From Hyphomicrobiales bacterium (lineage in GTDB: Bacteria; Pseudomonadota; Alphaproteobacteria; Rhizobiales; Rhizobiaceae), in NCBI GenBank assembly GCA_900469345.1, contig UBWZ01000014.1:1-64000 (forward strand): a DNA stretch of 64,000 nucleotides, written 5' to 3'. The notes beneath the pieces were generated by a model. That model was not told the origin of the DNA. It made no database searches and worked only from the letters and a program-made list of their open reading frames with translations. This document shows positions 23,697 through 33,204 of the stretch, piece after piece (within the stretch, counting starts at the first letter, position 1; each line of letters begins with the position of its first letter). The position numbers were made by a program, and so were the translations under genes.

Positions 23697-24743
23697 ATGA
23701 AAGTTTGTATGCTCGCTATCGCGGCTGCCGCGCTTGCCGGTTTGGCGTCCGCGCCGACAGTTGCCTCATCGCAAGAGTTGTCTGGCAAGACAATCGGTAT
23801 TGCATCGCGCGAAATCACCAATGATTATAATCGCGACATCATTGCCGGGGCTAAAAAAGTCTTGGAAGGTGCCGGCGCTAAGGTGACTGTCACGGATGGC
23901 GGAGCGGATCCGCGTAAGCAGAACGAAAATATCGAGAGCCTTATTAATTCGAAGGTCGCCGGTATCATCATTTCCCTCGGGGACGCCCAGCAGCTTGCCC
24001 CAATCGTCAAGAAGGCGAGCGAAGCCGGCATTCCGGTGGTAACTACCTCTGTCGGCGCCAAAACGGAAGGCGCTGTGGCCGATGTCGGCGGCGATGACGC
24101 TCTGATGTCTTCGATTATGAGCCGCGCGCTCTTATCGAGTATCAACTACAAGGGTGACGTCTACGTCTTCTCCGTGCCAGGCGCTCCGATCCTTGAAACG
24201 CGCAAGCGCATCCTGCAGGCAATGGCTGCCGACTATCCGCAGATCAAGCTGCACGACGTACCGACGGAGCATAGTGCTGCGAAGGTTCAGGCGCAGATGG
24301 AGGACCTGCTCACCGCCAACCCCGAACCGGGAAGTATAGCCGCCGTCTGGGGCGCATACGATCTTCTGGTTTCGGGCGCGGTCGAATCCATCCGCCGCAA
24401 CAATCGAAGCGAGATCAAGGTCGCCTCGATCGATGGAGACCGCGTCGGCTTCCAAATGTTGCTCGATGAAGACAGCCCTTTCATCGCAACGGTGGTGCAG
24501 GACGTTCCGCGCATCGGCTCGCTGGCCGCCGAAACCCTGATTGCTAAGATCGCCGGTAAATCCGAGTTCGCTAGCACGCTTTTTACCGATGCTTGGCTCG
24601 CGACCCATGCCAATGGCGTTGCCTCGGCCGAAAAGCGCTGGGGCGCCGATGTCTGGACTCAGCTCAGCATTCAGAAGGCCGATGTCGAGAGCCGCTGGAA
24701 ACAGGACGGCGAAGTTCAGGTTGTCCATCCGATTCTCCCGTAA
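23697..24743 (+). CDS. Periplasmic sugar-binding protein of a ribose-type ABC importer
   Basis: 348 residues from the ATG at 23697 (MKVCMLAIAAAALAGLASAP), with GGGAGGACC just upstream. Residues 1-26 form a Sec signal peptide with likely cleavage after VASS or SQA-type residues. The mature part is a two-lobed Peripla_BP_4/RbsB-type binding fold: KTIGIASREITNDYNRDIIA, then the DPRKQNENIESLI stretch, IIISLGDAQQLAPIV, GIPVVTTSVGA, VASIDGDRVGFQML and TVVQDVPRIGSLAAETLI. It delivers a sugar or sugar-like ligand to the membrane complex encoded by the next two genes. The ligand cannot be read from sequence. First gene of the operon. Confidence 0.9.
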   Translation: MKVCMLAIAAAALAGLASAPTVASSQELSGKTIGIASREITNDYNRDIIAGAKKVLEGAGAKVTVTDGGADPRKQNENIESLINSKVAGIIISLGDAQQLAPIVKKASEAGIPVVTTSVGAKTEGAVADVGGDDALMSSIMSRALLSSINYKGDVYVFSVPGAPILETRKRILQAMAADYPQIKLHDVPTEHSAAKVQAQMEDLLTANPEPGSIAAVWGAYDLLVSGAVESIRRNNRSEIKVASIDGDRVGFQMLLDEDSPFIATVVQDVPRIGSLAAETLIAKIAGKSEFASTLFTDAWLATHANGVASAEKRWGADVWTQLSIQKADVESRWKQDGEVQVVHPILP

Positions 24744-24816
24744 CGGACAACCGCGAAGGGCTGGTTCGCTACGGCCCTTCGCACTCCTTTCGCGAAAACA
24801 GGTCACAATCTTGAAC

Positions 24817-27348
24817 ATGGTCACGCCGCTTGAGACTGCAGGCCCAGCACATGCTATCGAATGCAGGGCGATCCGTAAAAGTTTTCCCGGCGTCCTCGCG
24901 CTGTCCGATGTCAGTCTGTCGATCCGAAGGGGTGAAATCCATGCCCTGCTCGGACAAAACGGTGCGGGGAAATCGACACTCGTCAAGATACTGACCGGAG
25001 TTTACCAGCCCGACGGCGGCGAGATCGTCGTCGACGGCAAGCGCGTACAATTGCGAACGCCGAGCGATGCCGAGGCCAATGGCATTGTCATTGTGCATCA
25101 AGATCAGCAACTTGTCGCCCAGTTCGATGTGACGCAAAACGCCTTCCTGGGGCGTGAGATTATCTCTGCTGGCGGCTTGCTCAACATGCGGGCTATGCGC
25201 CGTGCCGCGAAAATCGCGCTTGATCGTGTCGGTGCGAATTTTTCACCCGATACGCTCGTACGCGATCTGAGTGTGGCGCAGCGCGAACAAGTAGCCATTG
25301 CGGCTGCCCTTCTGCGCGATCCAAAGGTATTAGTGCTTGACGAGCCGACCGCATCGCTGAGCGAGGCTGAGGCCGAACTTCTATTTTCAATCGTCCGCGC
25401 CCTGCGCGATGACGGTGTGACGATCGTTTACATATCGCACTATCTCGATGAGGTTCTCGATCTCGTCGACCGCATCACCGTGCTGCGCGATGGTAGACTG
25501 ATCGAGACGCTCGACGTCGCCGGCGTTTCTCGCGGCGATCTCGTGCAGATGATGGTGGGCCGCGAGATCTCGCAACTCTACCCAAAGGAAGAAGTAGCAA
25601 TTGGTGGGCCGTTACTTGAGGTGAATGACCTGCGACAGGGTCAAGCGGTGCGTGGCGTCAACATCACCGTCCGCCGCGGCGAGATCTTCGGCATCGCAGG
25701 ATTGATGGGGGCGGGACGTACGGAGCTTGCCATGGCGCTGATTGGCGCGCTGCCACGCGCTGGCGGACAAGTGACCATAGCAGGCAAGCCCTCCGACCCC
25801 GGGAGTCCGCGTGCGGCGCTGCGTGAGGGCTTCGCGCTAATCCCGGAGGATCGACGGCATGAAGGCTTGATCACGGACATGACGGTGCGCGACAACCTGA
25901 CGTTGCCGAACATTGCCCGTTGGTCGTCATTTGGTCTACTCAATCTCTCTCGCGAGGTGCGGGATGCGAAAGACCTGATCGGCCGGCTGGCCATCCAGCC
26001 ACCGAACGCCCGGCAGTTGACCCGTAATCTTTCTGGCGGGAACCAGCAGAAGATTGTCATTGGGCGTTGGCTGCTCGGCGATACTCAGGTCTTCCTCTTT
26101 GACGAGCCCACCACTGGTGTCGATGTCGGCTCCAAGGTCGAGATCTACCGGCAGATGGTGGAGCTAGCCCGGCGCGGCGCGTCAGTGATCTTCATCTCTT
26201 CCGATTTCGAGGAAATCACCGGCATGTGCGATCGCGCGGCGGTCATGCATAAGGGCAAGATAAACTCAATCCTGGAGCGCGACGAGCTCAGCACCGAAAC
26301 ATTGCTTCTTCGGGCGTCTGGCAACTCGGGTGATGAAGAGACAGCCGATACGGCCGAAACCGTTCTGCCCGATACACCCGACGCCACGATCACACCGGCC
26401 GGCTCAGTCCTCGGGAACTGGGGCACAATCGTTGGCATGGTACTTGTGCTGTGCGCCATCACCTTCTTTGCCCCTGGCTTCCTCAATCCCGGCAACATTT
26501 TTGACGTCTTGAAACAGGGCAGCGTACTCGCCTTCATCGCGCTCGGCCTGACCGTGGTGCTGATCGCGGGTGGTTTCGACATGTCAGCGGGAGCGGTCAG
26601 CCAATTTACGACCAACCTTGCTGCTGGCACACTATCGGCGGGCATGGGATCGCTTGCCGGCATCGCGATCGGCGGAGTTGCGGGCATCGTGCTAGGCTTT
26701 GTCAACGCGGCGCTCGTGCTCATCCTCGGCATGCCGCCCTTCGTCGCCACGCTTGGCACCATGTTCGTTACCATGGGTGCCACACTGCTGTACAACGGCG
26801 GCAAGGCACTGACGCTCTACAACCAGCCTGAATTCTTCTTTCTCGGTCAGGGTTATGTCGGGCCTGTACCCTTCGTGTTCATTCTGCTGGCCATCGTAAC
26901 GCTCGTCCTGCATATCGTTCTACGGAAGACACGACTGGGCCTGCGCATGTATGCGGTCGGGCAAAATCTCGCCGCCGCGGAGCTGCGCGGCATTCGCCAG
27001 AAGCGCTATGCGTTCGCTTCTTTTGCGCTCGGCGGTCTGGTCCTCGGTCTTTCTGGGGTGGTATTGGCCGCCTACAGCTACGGTGCCTCGGCGCTGGCGA
27101 CCGGCATCGACTTTCTCATCAGCGCGCTTGCTGCCGCCTTTCTCGGCAGCACCCTTTCGAAAGCCGGTGATCTTAATGTGATCGGAACAGTGGTCGTGGC
27201 GCTGTTTCTCGCCTCGCTGTCGAACGGTCTGATCCAGATTGGTGTCTCCGACCAAGCGCTTCCGGGCATCCAGGGCATCGTGCTCATCATCGCCATCGCG
27301 CTCGGGGTCATCCGCAAGCGTGGTATCGGCCAAGTCCTGATTTTCTAG
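24817..27348 (+). CDS. Fused sugar ABC transporter: two ATPase domains plus permease
   Basis: 843 residues; the start could also be the TTG two codons earlier. Residues 1-510 are a duplicated RbsA/XylG-type ATPase. The first domain has Walker A GQNGAGKST near 46-54, LSVAQREQVAIAAAL as a degenerate signature and VLDEPTASL. The second domain has the divergent GLMGAGRTE in place of Walker A, plus LSGGNQQKIVIGRW and FDEPTTGVDVGSK. After a proline/threonine linker, residues about 525-843 are an RbsC-type permease with about nine to ten membrane helices, starting WGTIVGMVLVLCAITFFAPG. ATPase and permease are normally separate proteins, and no stop or frameshift is visible at the junction. It works with the binding protein and the second permease. 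Confidence 0.9.
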   Translation: MVTPLETAGPAHAIECRAIRKSFPGVLALSDVSLSIRRGEIHALLGQNGAGKSTLVKILTGVYQPDGGEIVVDGKRVQLRTPSDAEANGIVIVHQDQQLVAQFDVTQNAFLGREIISAGGLLNMRAMRRAAKIALDRVGANFSPDTLVRDLSVAQREQVAIAAALLRDPKVLVLDEPTASLSEAEAELLFSIVRALRDDGVTIVYISHYLDEVLDLVDRITVLRDGRLIETLDVAGVSRGDLVQMMVGREISQLYPKEEVAIGGPLLEVNDLRQGQAVRGVNITVRRGEIFGIAGLMGAGRTELAMALIGALPRAGGQVTIAGKPSDPGSPRAALREGFALIPEDRRHEGLITDMTVRDNLTLPNIARWSSFGLLNLSREVRDAKDLIGRLAIQPPNARQLTRNLSGGNQQKIVIGRWLLGDTQVFLFDEPTTGVDVGSKVEIYRQMVELARRGASVIFISSDFEEITGMCDRAAVMHKGKINSILERDELSTETLLLRASGNSGDEETADTAETVLPDTPDATITPAGSVLGNWGTIVGMVLVLCAITFFAPGFLNPGNIFDVLKQGSVLAFIALGLTVVLIAGGFDMSAGAVSQFTTNLAAGTLSAGMGSLAGIAIGGVAGIVLGFVNAALVLILGMPPFVATLGTMFVTMGATLLYNGGKALTLYNQPEFFFLGQGYVGPVPFVFILLAIVTLVLHIVLRKTRLGLRMYAVGQNLAAAELRGIRQKRYAFASFALGGLVLGLSGVVLAAYSYGASALATGIDFLISALAAAFLGSTLSKAGDLNVIGTVVVALFLASLSNGLIQIGVSDQALPGIQGIVLIIAIALGVIRKRGIGQVLIF

Positions 27349-27358
27349 GATGATCAAC

Positions 27359-28342
27359 ATGACAAGCCAGACCACAGACCGCTTCTCCGCCGGCACGATC
27401 ACGGACTTCATGCGCACCTATGGCGCGCTGATTGGCATGGTCCTCGTGCTGCTCATATTCTATTGGATCAAGCCGACGTTCCTTAGCCCGGCAAATATCG
27501 TCAACGTGCTACGTCAAAGCACGATCCTCATTATCCTGGCAATCGGCCTGACCGTTGTGATGTCGATGCGCGGTGTCGATCTCTCGGTCGCGCAGGTCGC
27601 AGATGCATCGGGCCTGATAGCGGCGATGCTTATCATACACGGCTATTCGATATGGCTCGCCTTTACTCTGCCACTGGTCTTCGGACTGGCGGTTGGCATC
27701 GTCAACGCGATCCTCATGGCCTATGTTGGCATACCGGCTATTATCGGCACGCTCGGCATGATGTTTATTATTCGCTCGGGTGAACTGATGGCGACCAACG
27801 GTGCCGAACCTCAGATGCTATTCACCCTGCCCCGCGCCATTACCAAGCCCTTCTTGTTCTTGGGCCAAGGCATGGTCGGACCGGTGGCGGCGCTGGTGAT
27901 GCTAGCAGCAGTCGTCGTTGTCCTCGCGCTCGGGCTTATGCACCTGACACCATTTTCGCGGCGCGCTAGGGCTGTCGGCAGCAACGTCCGGGCTGCCTTC
28001 CTCGCAGGCATTGACATCCGCTGGGTCTTCGGTTGCGGATTTATGGTTGCCAGCCTCTTGTCCTCGATCGCCGGTGTGGCGCTGGTGTCACGCACCGGAA
28101 TCGCTATGCCGCGTGGTGCCGAGCCCTATCTGCTTGATGCCTTTGCGGCTGCCTATCTCGGCACACTCGCATCTCGGCACGGGCACATGAACATCTTTGG
28201 CACTCTGATTGGGGCGCTGTTCATCGCTTTCCTGAGCAATGGCCTGACCATAGTTGGCCTCGGCGCTCCCTACCGCTTCGCATTGAATGGCGGCTTCATC
28301 TTGCTCGCGATGGCCGTAGGGTCCTTGAAACGCAAAAGCTGA
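27359..28342 (+). CDS. Second permease of the sugar ABC importer
   Basis: 327 residues from the ATG at 27359 (MTSQTTDRFSAGTITDFMRT); AGGA at 27347-27350 lies at the right distance, unlike for the in-frame ATG at 27350. About nine or ten hydrophobic helices with RbsC/BPD_transp_2 features: NIVNVLRQSTILIILAIGLT, VVMSMRGVDLSVAQVADASG, IVNAILMAYVGIPAIIGTLG, and a final ALNGGFILLAMAVGSLKRKS. It begins 10 bp after the fusion gene and would form the heterodimeric channel together with the permease domain of that fusion. Confidence 0.88.
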   Translation: MTSQTTDRFSAGTITDFMRTYGALIGMVLVLLIFYWIKPTFLSPANIVNVLRQSTILIILAIGLTVVMSMRGVDLSVAQVADASGLIAAMLIIHGYSIWLAFTLPLVFGLAVGIVNAILMAYVGIPAIIGTLGMMFIIRSGELMATNGAEPQMLFTLPRAITKPFLFLGQGMVGPVAALVMLAAVVVVLALGLMHLTPFSRRARAVGSNVRAAFLAGIDIRWVFGCGFMVASLLSSIAGVALVSRTGIAMPRGAEPYLLDAFAAAYLGTLASRHGHMNIFGTLIGALFIAFLSNGLTIVGLGAPYRFALNGGFILLAMAVGSLKRKS

Positions 28343-28355
28343 CTGGAAAACTATC

Positions 28356-29072
28356 ATGGACATCATTGACGCACACAACCACCTCGGCGTCCGTCCGGGC
28401 GCGACCCAAACTGGGGCAGACCTGGTCGCCAAGATCGATGCTGTCGGCGTCGATAAAGCAGTGATCTTTCCCTTCGTAGAAGGCAACTTTACGAACGATC
28501 CCATCAAAGAAGCCTTCGACCAGTTCCCCGACCGGCTGATTCCTTATTGCGCCGTTAATGCATGGCAGCCGGATGCCGCGGACGAAGTGCGCCGCTGCGT
28601 ACGCGACTGGGGTTTCAAAGGCCTGAAGCTGCACCCGACGATCAACGGCTTCCACCTGTCAGACCCCAATCTCGTCGATCCGCTATTCCAAGTTGCTGAG
28701 GAATACGACATCCCGGTCATCGTCCATGGCGCGACTGATCTTCTAAACAGCCCGACGGAGTTCGCGATCATGGCGGCCCGCTTCCCGAAGGTAAACCTGT
28801 TGATGGCGCACATGGGCTTCTTCTGGGGCGTGGAGCAAGCGATCTCCTTCGCCAAGCAGTATCCGAATTTATATCTTGAGACCTCACGGGCACCAATTTT
28901 CGAGATCCAGACCGCTGTGAAGGAACTTGGCCCGCACAAAGTTATCTGGGGTACGGATTCACCCTTCGTCGACTATGAATGGGAGTTCAAGAAGATGGAG
29001 CGCGCGACGCTGGACAAGGCCGGCTATAGCGAGATCGTTGGAGGAAATATTGCTCGCCTCTTGAAGCTCTAG
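28356..29072 (+). CDS. Amidohydrolase (PF04909-type metal-dependent hydrolase)
   Basis: 238 residues, MDIIDAHNHLGVRPGATQTG... The metal-binding pattern of the amidohydrolase_2 family is visible: DAHNH at residues 5-9, GLKLHPT in the middle, VIVHGAT, LLMAHMG and the catalytic Asp in IWGTDSPF. Relatives act as hydrolases or decarboxylases on small carbonyl compounds, lactones and related substrates. It starts 13 bp after the permease gene in the importer operon and therefore probably acts on the imported compound or its first breakdown product. Substrate unknown. Confidence 0.85.
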   Translation: MDIIDAHNHLGVRPGATQTGADLVAKIDAVGVDKAVIFPFVEGNFTNDPIKEAFDQFPDRLIPYCAVNAWQPDAADEVRRCVRDWGFKGLKLHPTINGFHLSDPNLVDPLFQVAEEYDIPVIVHGATDLLNSPTEFAIMAARFPKVNLLMAHMGFFWGVEQAISFAKQYPNLYLETSRAPIFEIQTAVKELGPHKVIWGTDSPFVDYEWEFKKMERATLDKAGYSEIVGGNIARLLKL

Positions 29073-29117
29073 AAATTTGGGGTCCAAGCCGCGCGGTTTT
29101 TGATAATGGAGTACGGC

Positions 29118-29140
29118 CCGGCCGACGATCGATTGGCCGG
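29118..29140. promoter_or_regulatory. Inverted repeat CCGGCC/GGCCGG before the regulator gene
   Basis: CCGGCC (29118-29123) and GGCCGG (29135-29140) flank an 11-bp spacer that contains CGATCGAT, which resembles half of the importer operator. It is 22 bp upstream of the regulator start. Either an autoregulatory site or a weak terminator for the operon. Confidence 0.35.
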
Positions 29141-29161
29141 ATTAAGTCCGGGGGGATTCAA

Positions 29162-30121
29162 GTGGCTGAAAAGAGTGACGTGAATGGGGATCGACGCCTG
29201 GATCTCGCCGCACGCGCGGCCTGGCTTTATTATCAGAAAGGCCGCACACAGGATCAGATTGCTGGCGAGATCGGCGTATCCCGCCAGATCGTCCAGCGAC
29301 TGATTGCGCTCGCTCAGAGCGAGCGATTAATTCGCTTTCAGCTAATGCACCCTCTGGCTGACTGTATCGAGCTTGCCGAACGCCTGAAGGAGCGCTTCAA
29401 TCTCAGCTACTGCGAAGTTGCGCTGAACGAGGTGGGCAGCGAGGAAGATATTCCTGCAGTCGCCATGCTCGCTGCCTTTTACTTGGAGACCATGCTGCAG
29501 CAGCGTGCACCGCTGACGATCGGCATCGGCAACGGTAAAACGATGCGCGAAGTTTCACGGCGGCTGCGGCCGATGACCCGACCGCAGCACCGGTGCGTCT
29601 CCCTAATGGGAAACGTCACCCGCGACGGTCGTGCCAGCCACTACGATGTCGTCACGTGGCTCTCGGAGCGGTTGGGCGCGCAGTGCTTCCCGCTGTCTAT
29701 GCCCGTAGTGACCACCTCGCTGGAGGAAAAGGAAATTTTGCAGTCGCAGACCGGGTACGGCCATCTGAAGTCGCTCGTCACCGAGGCGACGTTTTTGATG
29801 ATGGGCATCGGTTACTGGGGACCCGAGGCCTCAATCTATATGGATGGCTTTATCACGGCATCAGAAACACGCCAGGCAATGGATTGCGGAGCGGTCGCGG
29901 AACTGCTGGGATGTGCAATTGACGCAAATGGCGAAATCGTTAATGCCGACTACCACCAGCGCCTGACATCATTCATTATGCAAGCGCCCATCAATAAGCC
30001 AAGCATCGTAGTCGCATCAGGCACAAGTCGTGCCGAAGCGATGAAAGCAGCATTTAAAGGTCAGCTTGCGAACGGTCTGATCACGGATGAAAATACGGCC
30101 AGACTTCTGTTGTCGAAGTAG
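29162..30121 (+). CDS. SorC-family transcriptional regulator
   Basis: 319 residues from a GTG at 29162, with GGGGGGATTCAA just upstream. The N-terminal domain has a helix-turn-helix: LAARAAWLYYQKGRTQDQIA then GEIGVSRQIVQRLIALAQSE. The remainder is the sugar-binding (SorC, NagB-like) domain: LTIGIGNGKTMREVSRRLRP, RCVSLMGNVTRDGRASHYDV, TFLMMGIGYWGPEAS and a final IVVASGTSRAEAMKAAFKGQ. Such proteins bind a phosphorylated or free sugar and control adjacent catabolic genes. It closes the importer cluster and is the natural candidate to regulate it. Confidence 0.88.
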   Translation: MAEKSDVNGDRRLDLAARAAWLYYQKGRTQDQIAGEIGVSRQIVQRLIALAQSERLIRFQLMHPLADCIELAERLKERFNLSYCEVALNEVGSEEDIPAVAMLAAFYLETMLQQRAPLTIGIGNGKTMREVSRRLRPMTRPQHRCVSLMGNVTRDGRASHYDVVTWLSERLGAQCFPLSMPVVTTSLEEKEILQSQTGYGHLKSLVTEATFLMMGIGYWGPEASIYMDGFITASETRQAMDCGAVAELLGCAIDANGEIVNADYHQRLTSFIMQAPINKPSIVVASGTSRAEAMKAAFKGQLANGLITDENTARLLLSK

Positions 30122-30323
30122 AGTGAAACTGGTGATGGTCACTTCGCTCTGCGCACGGATATGTCTGCGCCACCTATCGGCACCATACTATGTCTGGAGT
30201 AAGTAAAACTTGTCAGAGCCAAGTGCACTTGCTGGCCCACCGTTGGTTTCATGGACATGGAGCTAAAGATTTCGCGCTGTGACTCTAAGAAAGTTCACGT
30301 GAAAAGTAATGTTGAGATCAACT

Positions 30324-30920
30324 CTAAATCTGCGACTCAACGCCAGACACCGGAACACGATGCAGTTTGAGACGGCGTTCGCGGTGGCATGCCTCGAACC
30401 AGGCGCGCTCCGCCGCCCACGCATGCCCATCCCAACCGTCGAAGCCGAAGCCGAAGACATCAAGTGCCCACTTGCGCGGATCGCCAGCCTCGACCGTCAT
30501 AAAGGTGTAGAGGAAGCCGGAGCTTAAAGCCGCGGTTGGCGAGGCGCCGTGGGAAAGCAGCGCCTGACGCGCCCTTGCCTCTGTTGCCTCATCGATCCAG
30601 CGGATTTCCTTGCCGAGGGGGGCGAGGCGCTGGCAAAGCTCCTCGGCGTGGCATTCGTCCTCGATCCGTGCGGACGGCGGGAAGACCAGTGTTACCCGGC
30701 GGGCATCCTGCACGGCTCGCCGTTGCGTGAACTGAGGGTCGGCAAGCCATTCGGCCGGCTGGCCACCGCGGCTGACCAGCACCAGTTCCGACGTCTTCGT
30801 GCCGCTCTTGGATCCCAGACCGGCTGTGTTGTTGAACCGGACGACATGATCGTAGTCATTGAGATGCAGAGACCTGCCGTCGAACTCTGGGGCATTGCCA
30901 ATGATTGCCGTTTGCGTCAT
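30324..30920 (-). CDS. GT29 (sialyltransferase-like) glycosyltransferase family protein
   Basis: 198 residues, MTQTAIIGNAPEFDGRSLHL... The opening AIIGNAP, DYDHVVRFN and GTKTSELVLVSRG corresponds to sialyl motif L of GT29 enzymes (Gly-Asn near the start, Asp, then RFN or RMN, then GTKT). A later GASPTAALSSGFLYTF is positioned like motif S. The C-terminal part has DVFGFGFDGWDGHAW. Bacterial members of this group are short and of unknown donor specificity; in databases some carry misleading names. It is the last gene of a three-gene minus-strand operon and overlaps the preceding glycosyltransferase gene by 4 bases. A role in building a surface glycan or glycolipid with a charged sugar is plausible. 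Confidence 0.65.
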   Translation of the reverse strand: MTQTAIIGNAPEFDGRSLHLNDYDHVVRFNNTAGLGSKSGTKTSELVLVSRGGQPAEWLADPQFTQRRAVQDARRVTLVFPPSARIEDECHAEELCQRLAPLGKEIRWIDEATEARARQALLSHGASPTAALSSGFLYTFMTVEAGDPRKWALDVFGFGFDGWDGHAWAAERAWFEACHRERRLKLHRVPVSGVESQI

Positions 30921-32137
30921 GAGGGCCTCGCTGCGGGACGCAAAGTGCCGGTGCGAGGATGGTGGTTGGCAACAGCCTGCTCGTAGACTGCGAGCGTCTG
31001 GCGACCCAGCGTTTCACGGGTAAAAGCGCCCGCAGCCCGCAGCGCCTGCGCGCGCAGCCGGGTGCGCAGGCCATCTAACACCAGCAGCTCGCGCAACTGA
31101 GCGGCTATAGCCTCTTCGTTCGTTTCGCTCGCGAGCACGCCGGCACCCGTCTCTGCAACGAAGGCCCGTGCGCTCGGGTCGTCGGCCGAAGCAAGGATCG
31201 GGCGCCCGAAGGCGATCGCCTCCTGATAGACGAGGCCAAAGCTTTCGTAGCGCGAGGGTGCTGCGACTATATGAGCAGCTTCGTAGAGATCAAACATCAC
31301 CGCGTCCGGCTGACGCCCAAGCGGGTGAATGCGACCGCGCGCGCTTTCACTCAGCGTATCCGGCATATCTTCAGCCGGCACGCCCATGAGATCGACCCGA
31401 AATTCCGGAACGAGGCCCGCATCGACATCTCGGCTGACAAGCGTGATCGCACCCATCAGCTCGCCAAAGCCCTTGCGCGGCTCAGCCCGGCCGATGAATA
31501 GAACTCTGAGCGGGAGCCCTGACGACGGATAGGTGGCCTCGCTGGCCCGTCTCAGGACATCCTGCGACAGGGACAGGCCGATGGTCTCGTGGATGCGATC
31601 ATCCGCGAGCCGGTAGAGCTCAGTGATCCGGCGGCCATGGTCTTTTGTGTTGGAGATGAGTGCAGCGCTGCCGTTCGCCTGCCGCCGTTCGAGTGCATCC
31701 GCCGCCCAGGCGTCAAACCGGTTCCTCGGCGACATCTGGCTCTCCCGCGACCAGGAAGCGGGCGTCGAATTGCGGGTGACAAGTGGAAATTCCCGCCGGC
31801 CGGCCAAAAGCACGGCCGGCGCATACCAGTTCGTTGCCTCCACCACGTCGAACGGCGTCGCAATGTGGGCAGAGAAGACTGCATTTTGGAAACGCCGCGG
31901 CGCGGCGATGTGGCCGAGCCCGGCATAGCTGCGAAGCCGTCCAAGCCGCGACTGCTGTGGGATCTCGCAACCAATGATCCTAACGCCGTTTGCGACGCTC
32001 ACGCCGGCTCGATCCCCCGAAAACACGGTGACATCGCAGCCCTGCGCGACAAGGCTCTCGGCGATCTCTCGCGCCGCCGTCGACAGGCCACTCGGGGAAG
32101 GAGGATAGTCCCAAGCAATCAGGGCAGTGCGCATCAT
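30917..32137 (-). CDS. GT4-type glycosyltransferase
   Basis: 406 residues, MMRTALIAWDYPPSPSGLST... A GT-B fold retaining enzyme: the N-terminal half has PPSPSGLSTAAREIAESLVA, and the C-terminal half has VLFIGRAEPRKGFGELMGA, then IVAAPSRYESFGLVYQEAIA with the E-x7-E region, and FGRPILASADDPSARAFVAE. No signal peptide. Overlaps its neighbours by 4 bases at both ends, so it is firmly inside an operon with another GT4 enzyme upstream and the GT29-like protein downstream. Donor and acceptor sugars unknown. Confidence 0.85.
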   Translation of the reverse strand: MMRTALIAWDYPPSPSGLSTAAREIAESLVAQGCDVTVFSGDRAGVSVANGVRIIGCEIPQQSRLGRLRSYAGLGHIAAPRRFQNAVFSAHIATPFDVVEATNWYAPAVLLAGRREFPLVTRNSTPASWSRESQMSPRNRFDAWAADALERRQANGSAALISNTKDHGRRITELYRLADDRIHETIGLSLSQDVLRRASEATYPSSGLPLRVLFIGRAEPRKGFGELMGAITLVSRDVDAGLVPEFRVDLMGVPAEDMPDTLSESARGRIHPLGRQPDAVMFDLYEAAHIVAAPSRYESFGLVYQEAIAFGRPILASADDPSARAFVAETGAGVLASETNEEAIAAQLRELLVLDGLRTRLRAQALRAAGAFTRETLGRQTLAVYEQAVANHHPRTGTLRPAARPS

Positions 32138-33204
32138 CGCTGGAGAAGCCTCCGGTAGATCTCGAGATAGTCGCGCGCCATGCGGTCTGCGGTAAACCGT
32201 TCTTCGAAGCGTGCGCGGATGGTGCGGCGGTCGAGCTCATTGATCCGCACGATGGCGTCAACTGCTTCCGCCTCGCTGTTGACGATAAACCCGGTCACGC
32301 CGTCCTCGACGACTTCCGAAACAGAACCCCTGTTCCAAGCAATGACCGGCGTGCCGCAGGCCATCGCCTCGATCATCACCAGCCCGAAGGGTTCTGGCCA
32401 ATCGATCGGAAAGAGCAGCGCGCTTGCATCTCGCAGCAGCTTGTTTTTGGCCATGTCTTCGACCGGCCCAATATATTTGGCCGTCGGTGAAAGGTGCGGC
32501 TTCACATAGGTATCGAAGTAGAGTGGGTTTCCCACATCGACCGTTCCGGCAAGCCGGATTGGCCGTCCTGCCGTCTGGGCGACGCGGATGGCCACATCCG
32601 GGCGCTTCTGGTCGGTCATCCGGCCGATGAAGGCGAGATAGGATTGCGGCCGGTCGTTCGGCTCGAACCGGGAGGGGTCGACGCCGTGAAGGACAACACC
32701 CGCACGGTTCGAAGCCGGCAAGTAGTGCTCCTGGGAGCGCGAGATCGCAGCGACGGGAAGATCGGGAAAGGCCGAAAAGAACAACTTGCGGTCGAGTTCG
32801 TCGACACGCCAGTGAATCGTCGTCAGCGACGTGCTACGCTTTTTACCAAGCAGGGCGGCGTGAAAGAACTCGCCGTGAAAATGTACGATATCGAACTCGG
32901 AGAGCACCTGGCGTAACTCTTCCATGCGCACCGTTTCCAGAACCGCAGGGATCGAGGGCGGCACGGAACCATGTTTCTTTTCAAGAAATTGCAGGCTCGG
33001 CTGCGCGCCTACCCGGCGCACGGGACAGGTGCTTTCCGCCGGCGCAAAGAGGGTGACGTCGCAGCCAATGGACTGCAACCCAACGGATAGATCGTGAATG
33101 ACCCGTTCCGTGCCACCATGGTTGAGCGGCGGAACAGGGAAAATACTTGGGGCGATCTGTGCAACTTTTAGCGGCTCACTCAGTTCCCGAGATTGGTTGG
33201 GCAT
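32134..33204 (-). CDS. GT4-type glycosyltransferase, first gene of the minus operon
   Basis: 356 residues from the ATG at 33204 (MPNQSRELSEPLKVAQIAPS), which has CAGGATTAAGA upstream; a start at 33318 would overlap the divergent gene. N-terminal GT-B pattern FPVPPLNHGGTERVIHDLSV, C-terminal pattern YLAFIGRMTDQKRPDVAIRV, then LLFPIDWPEPFGLVMIEAMA with the conserved Glu pair, then CGTPVIAWNRGSVSEVVEDG. These are features of RfaB/GT4 retaining enzymes. Its start codon is only 30 bp from the divergent start at 33235, leaving no room for separate promoters between them. Confidence 0.85.
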   Translation of the reverse strand: MPNQSRELSEPLKVAQIAPSIFPVPPLNHGGTERVIHDLSVGLQSIGCDVTLFAPAESTCPVRRVGAQPSLQFLEKKHGSVPPSIPAVLETVRMEELRQVLSEFDIVHFHGEFFHAALLGKKRSTSLTTIHWRVDELDRKLFFSAFPDLPVAAISRSQEHYLPASNRAGVVLHGVDPSRFEPNDRPQSYLAFIGRMTDQKRPDVAIRVAQTAGRPIRLAGTVDVGNPLYFDTYVKPHLSPTAKYIGPVEDMAKNKLLRDASALLFPIDWPEPFGLVMIEAMACGTPVIAWNRGSVSEVVEDGVTGFIVNSEAEAVDAIVRINELDRRTIRARFEERFTADRMARDYLEIYRRLLQR

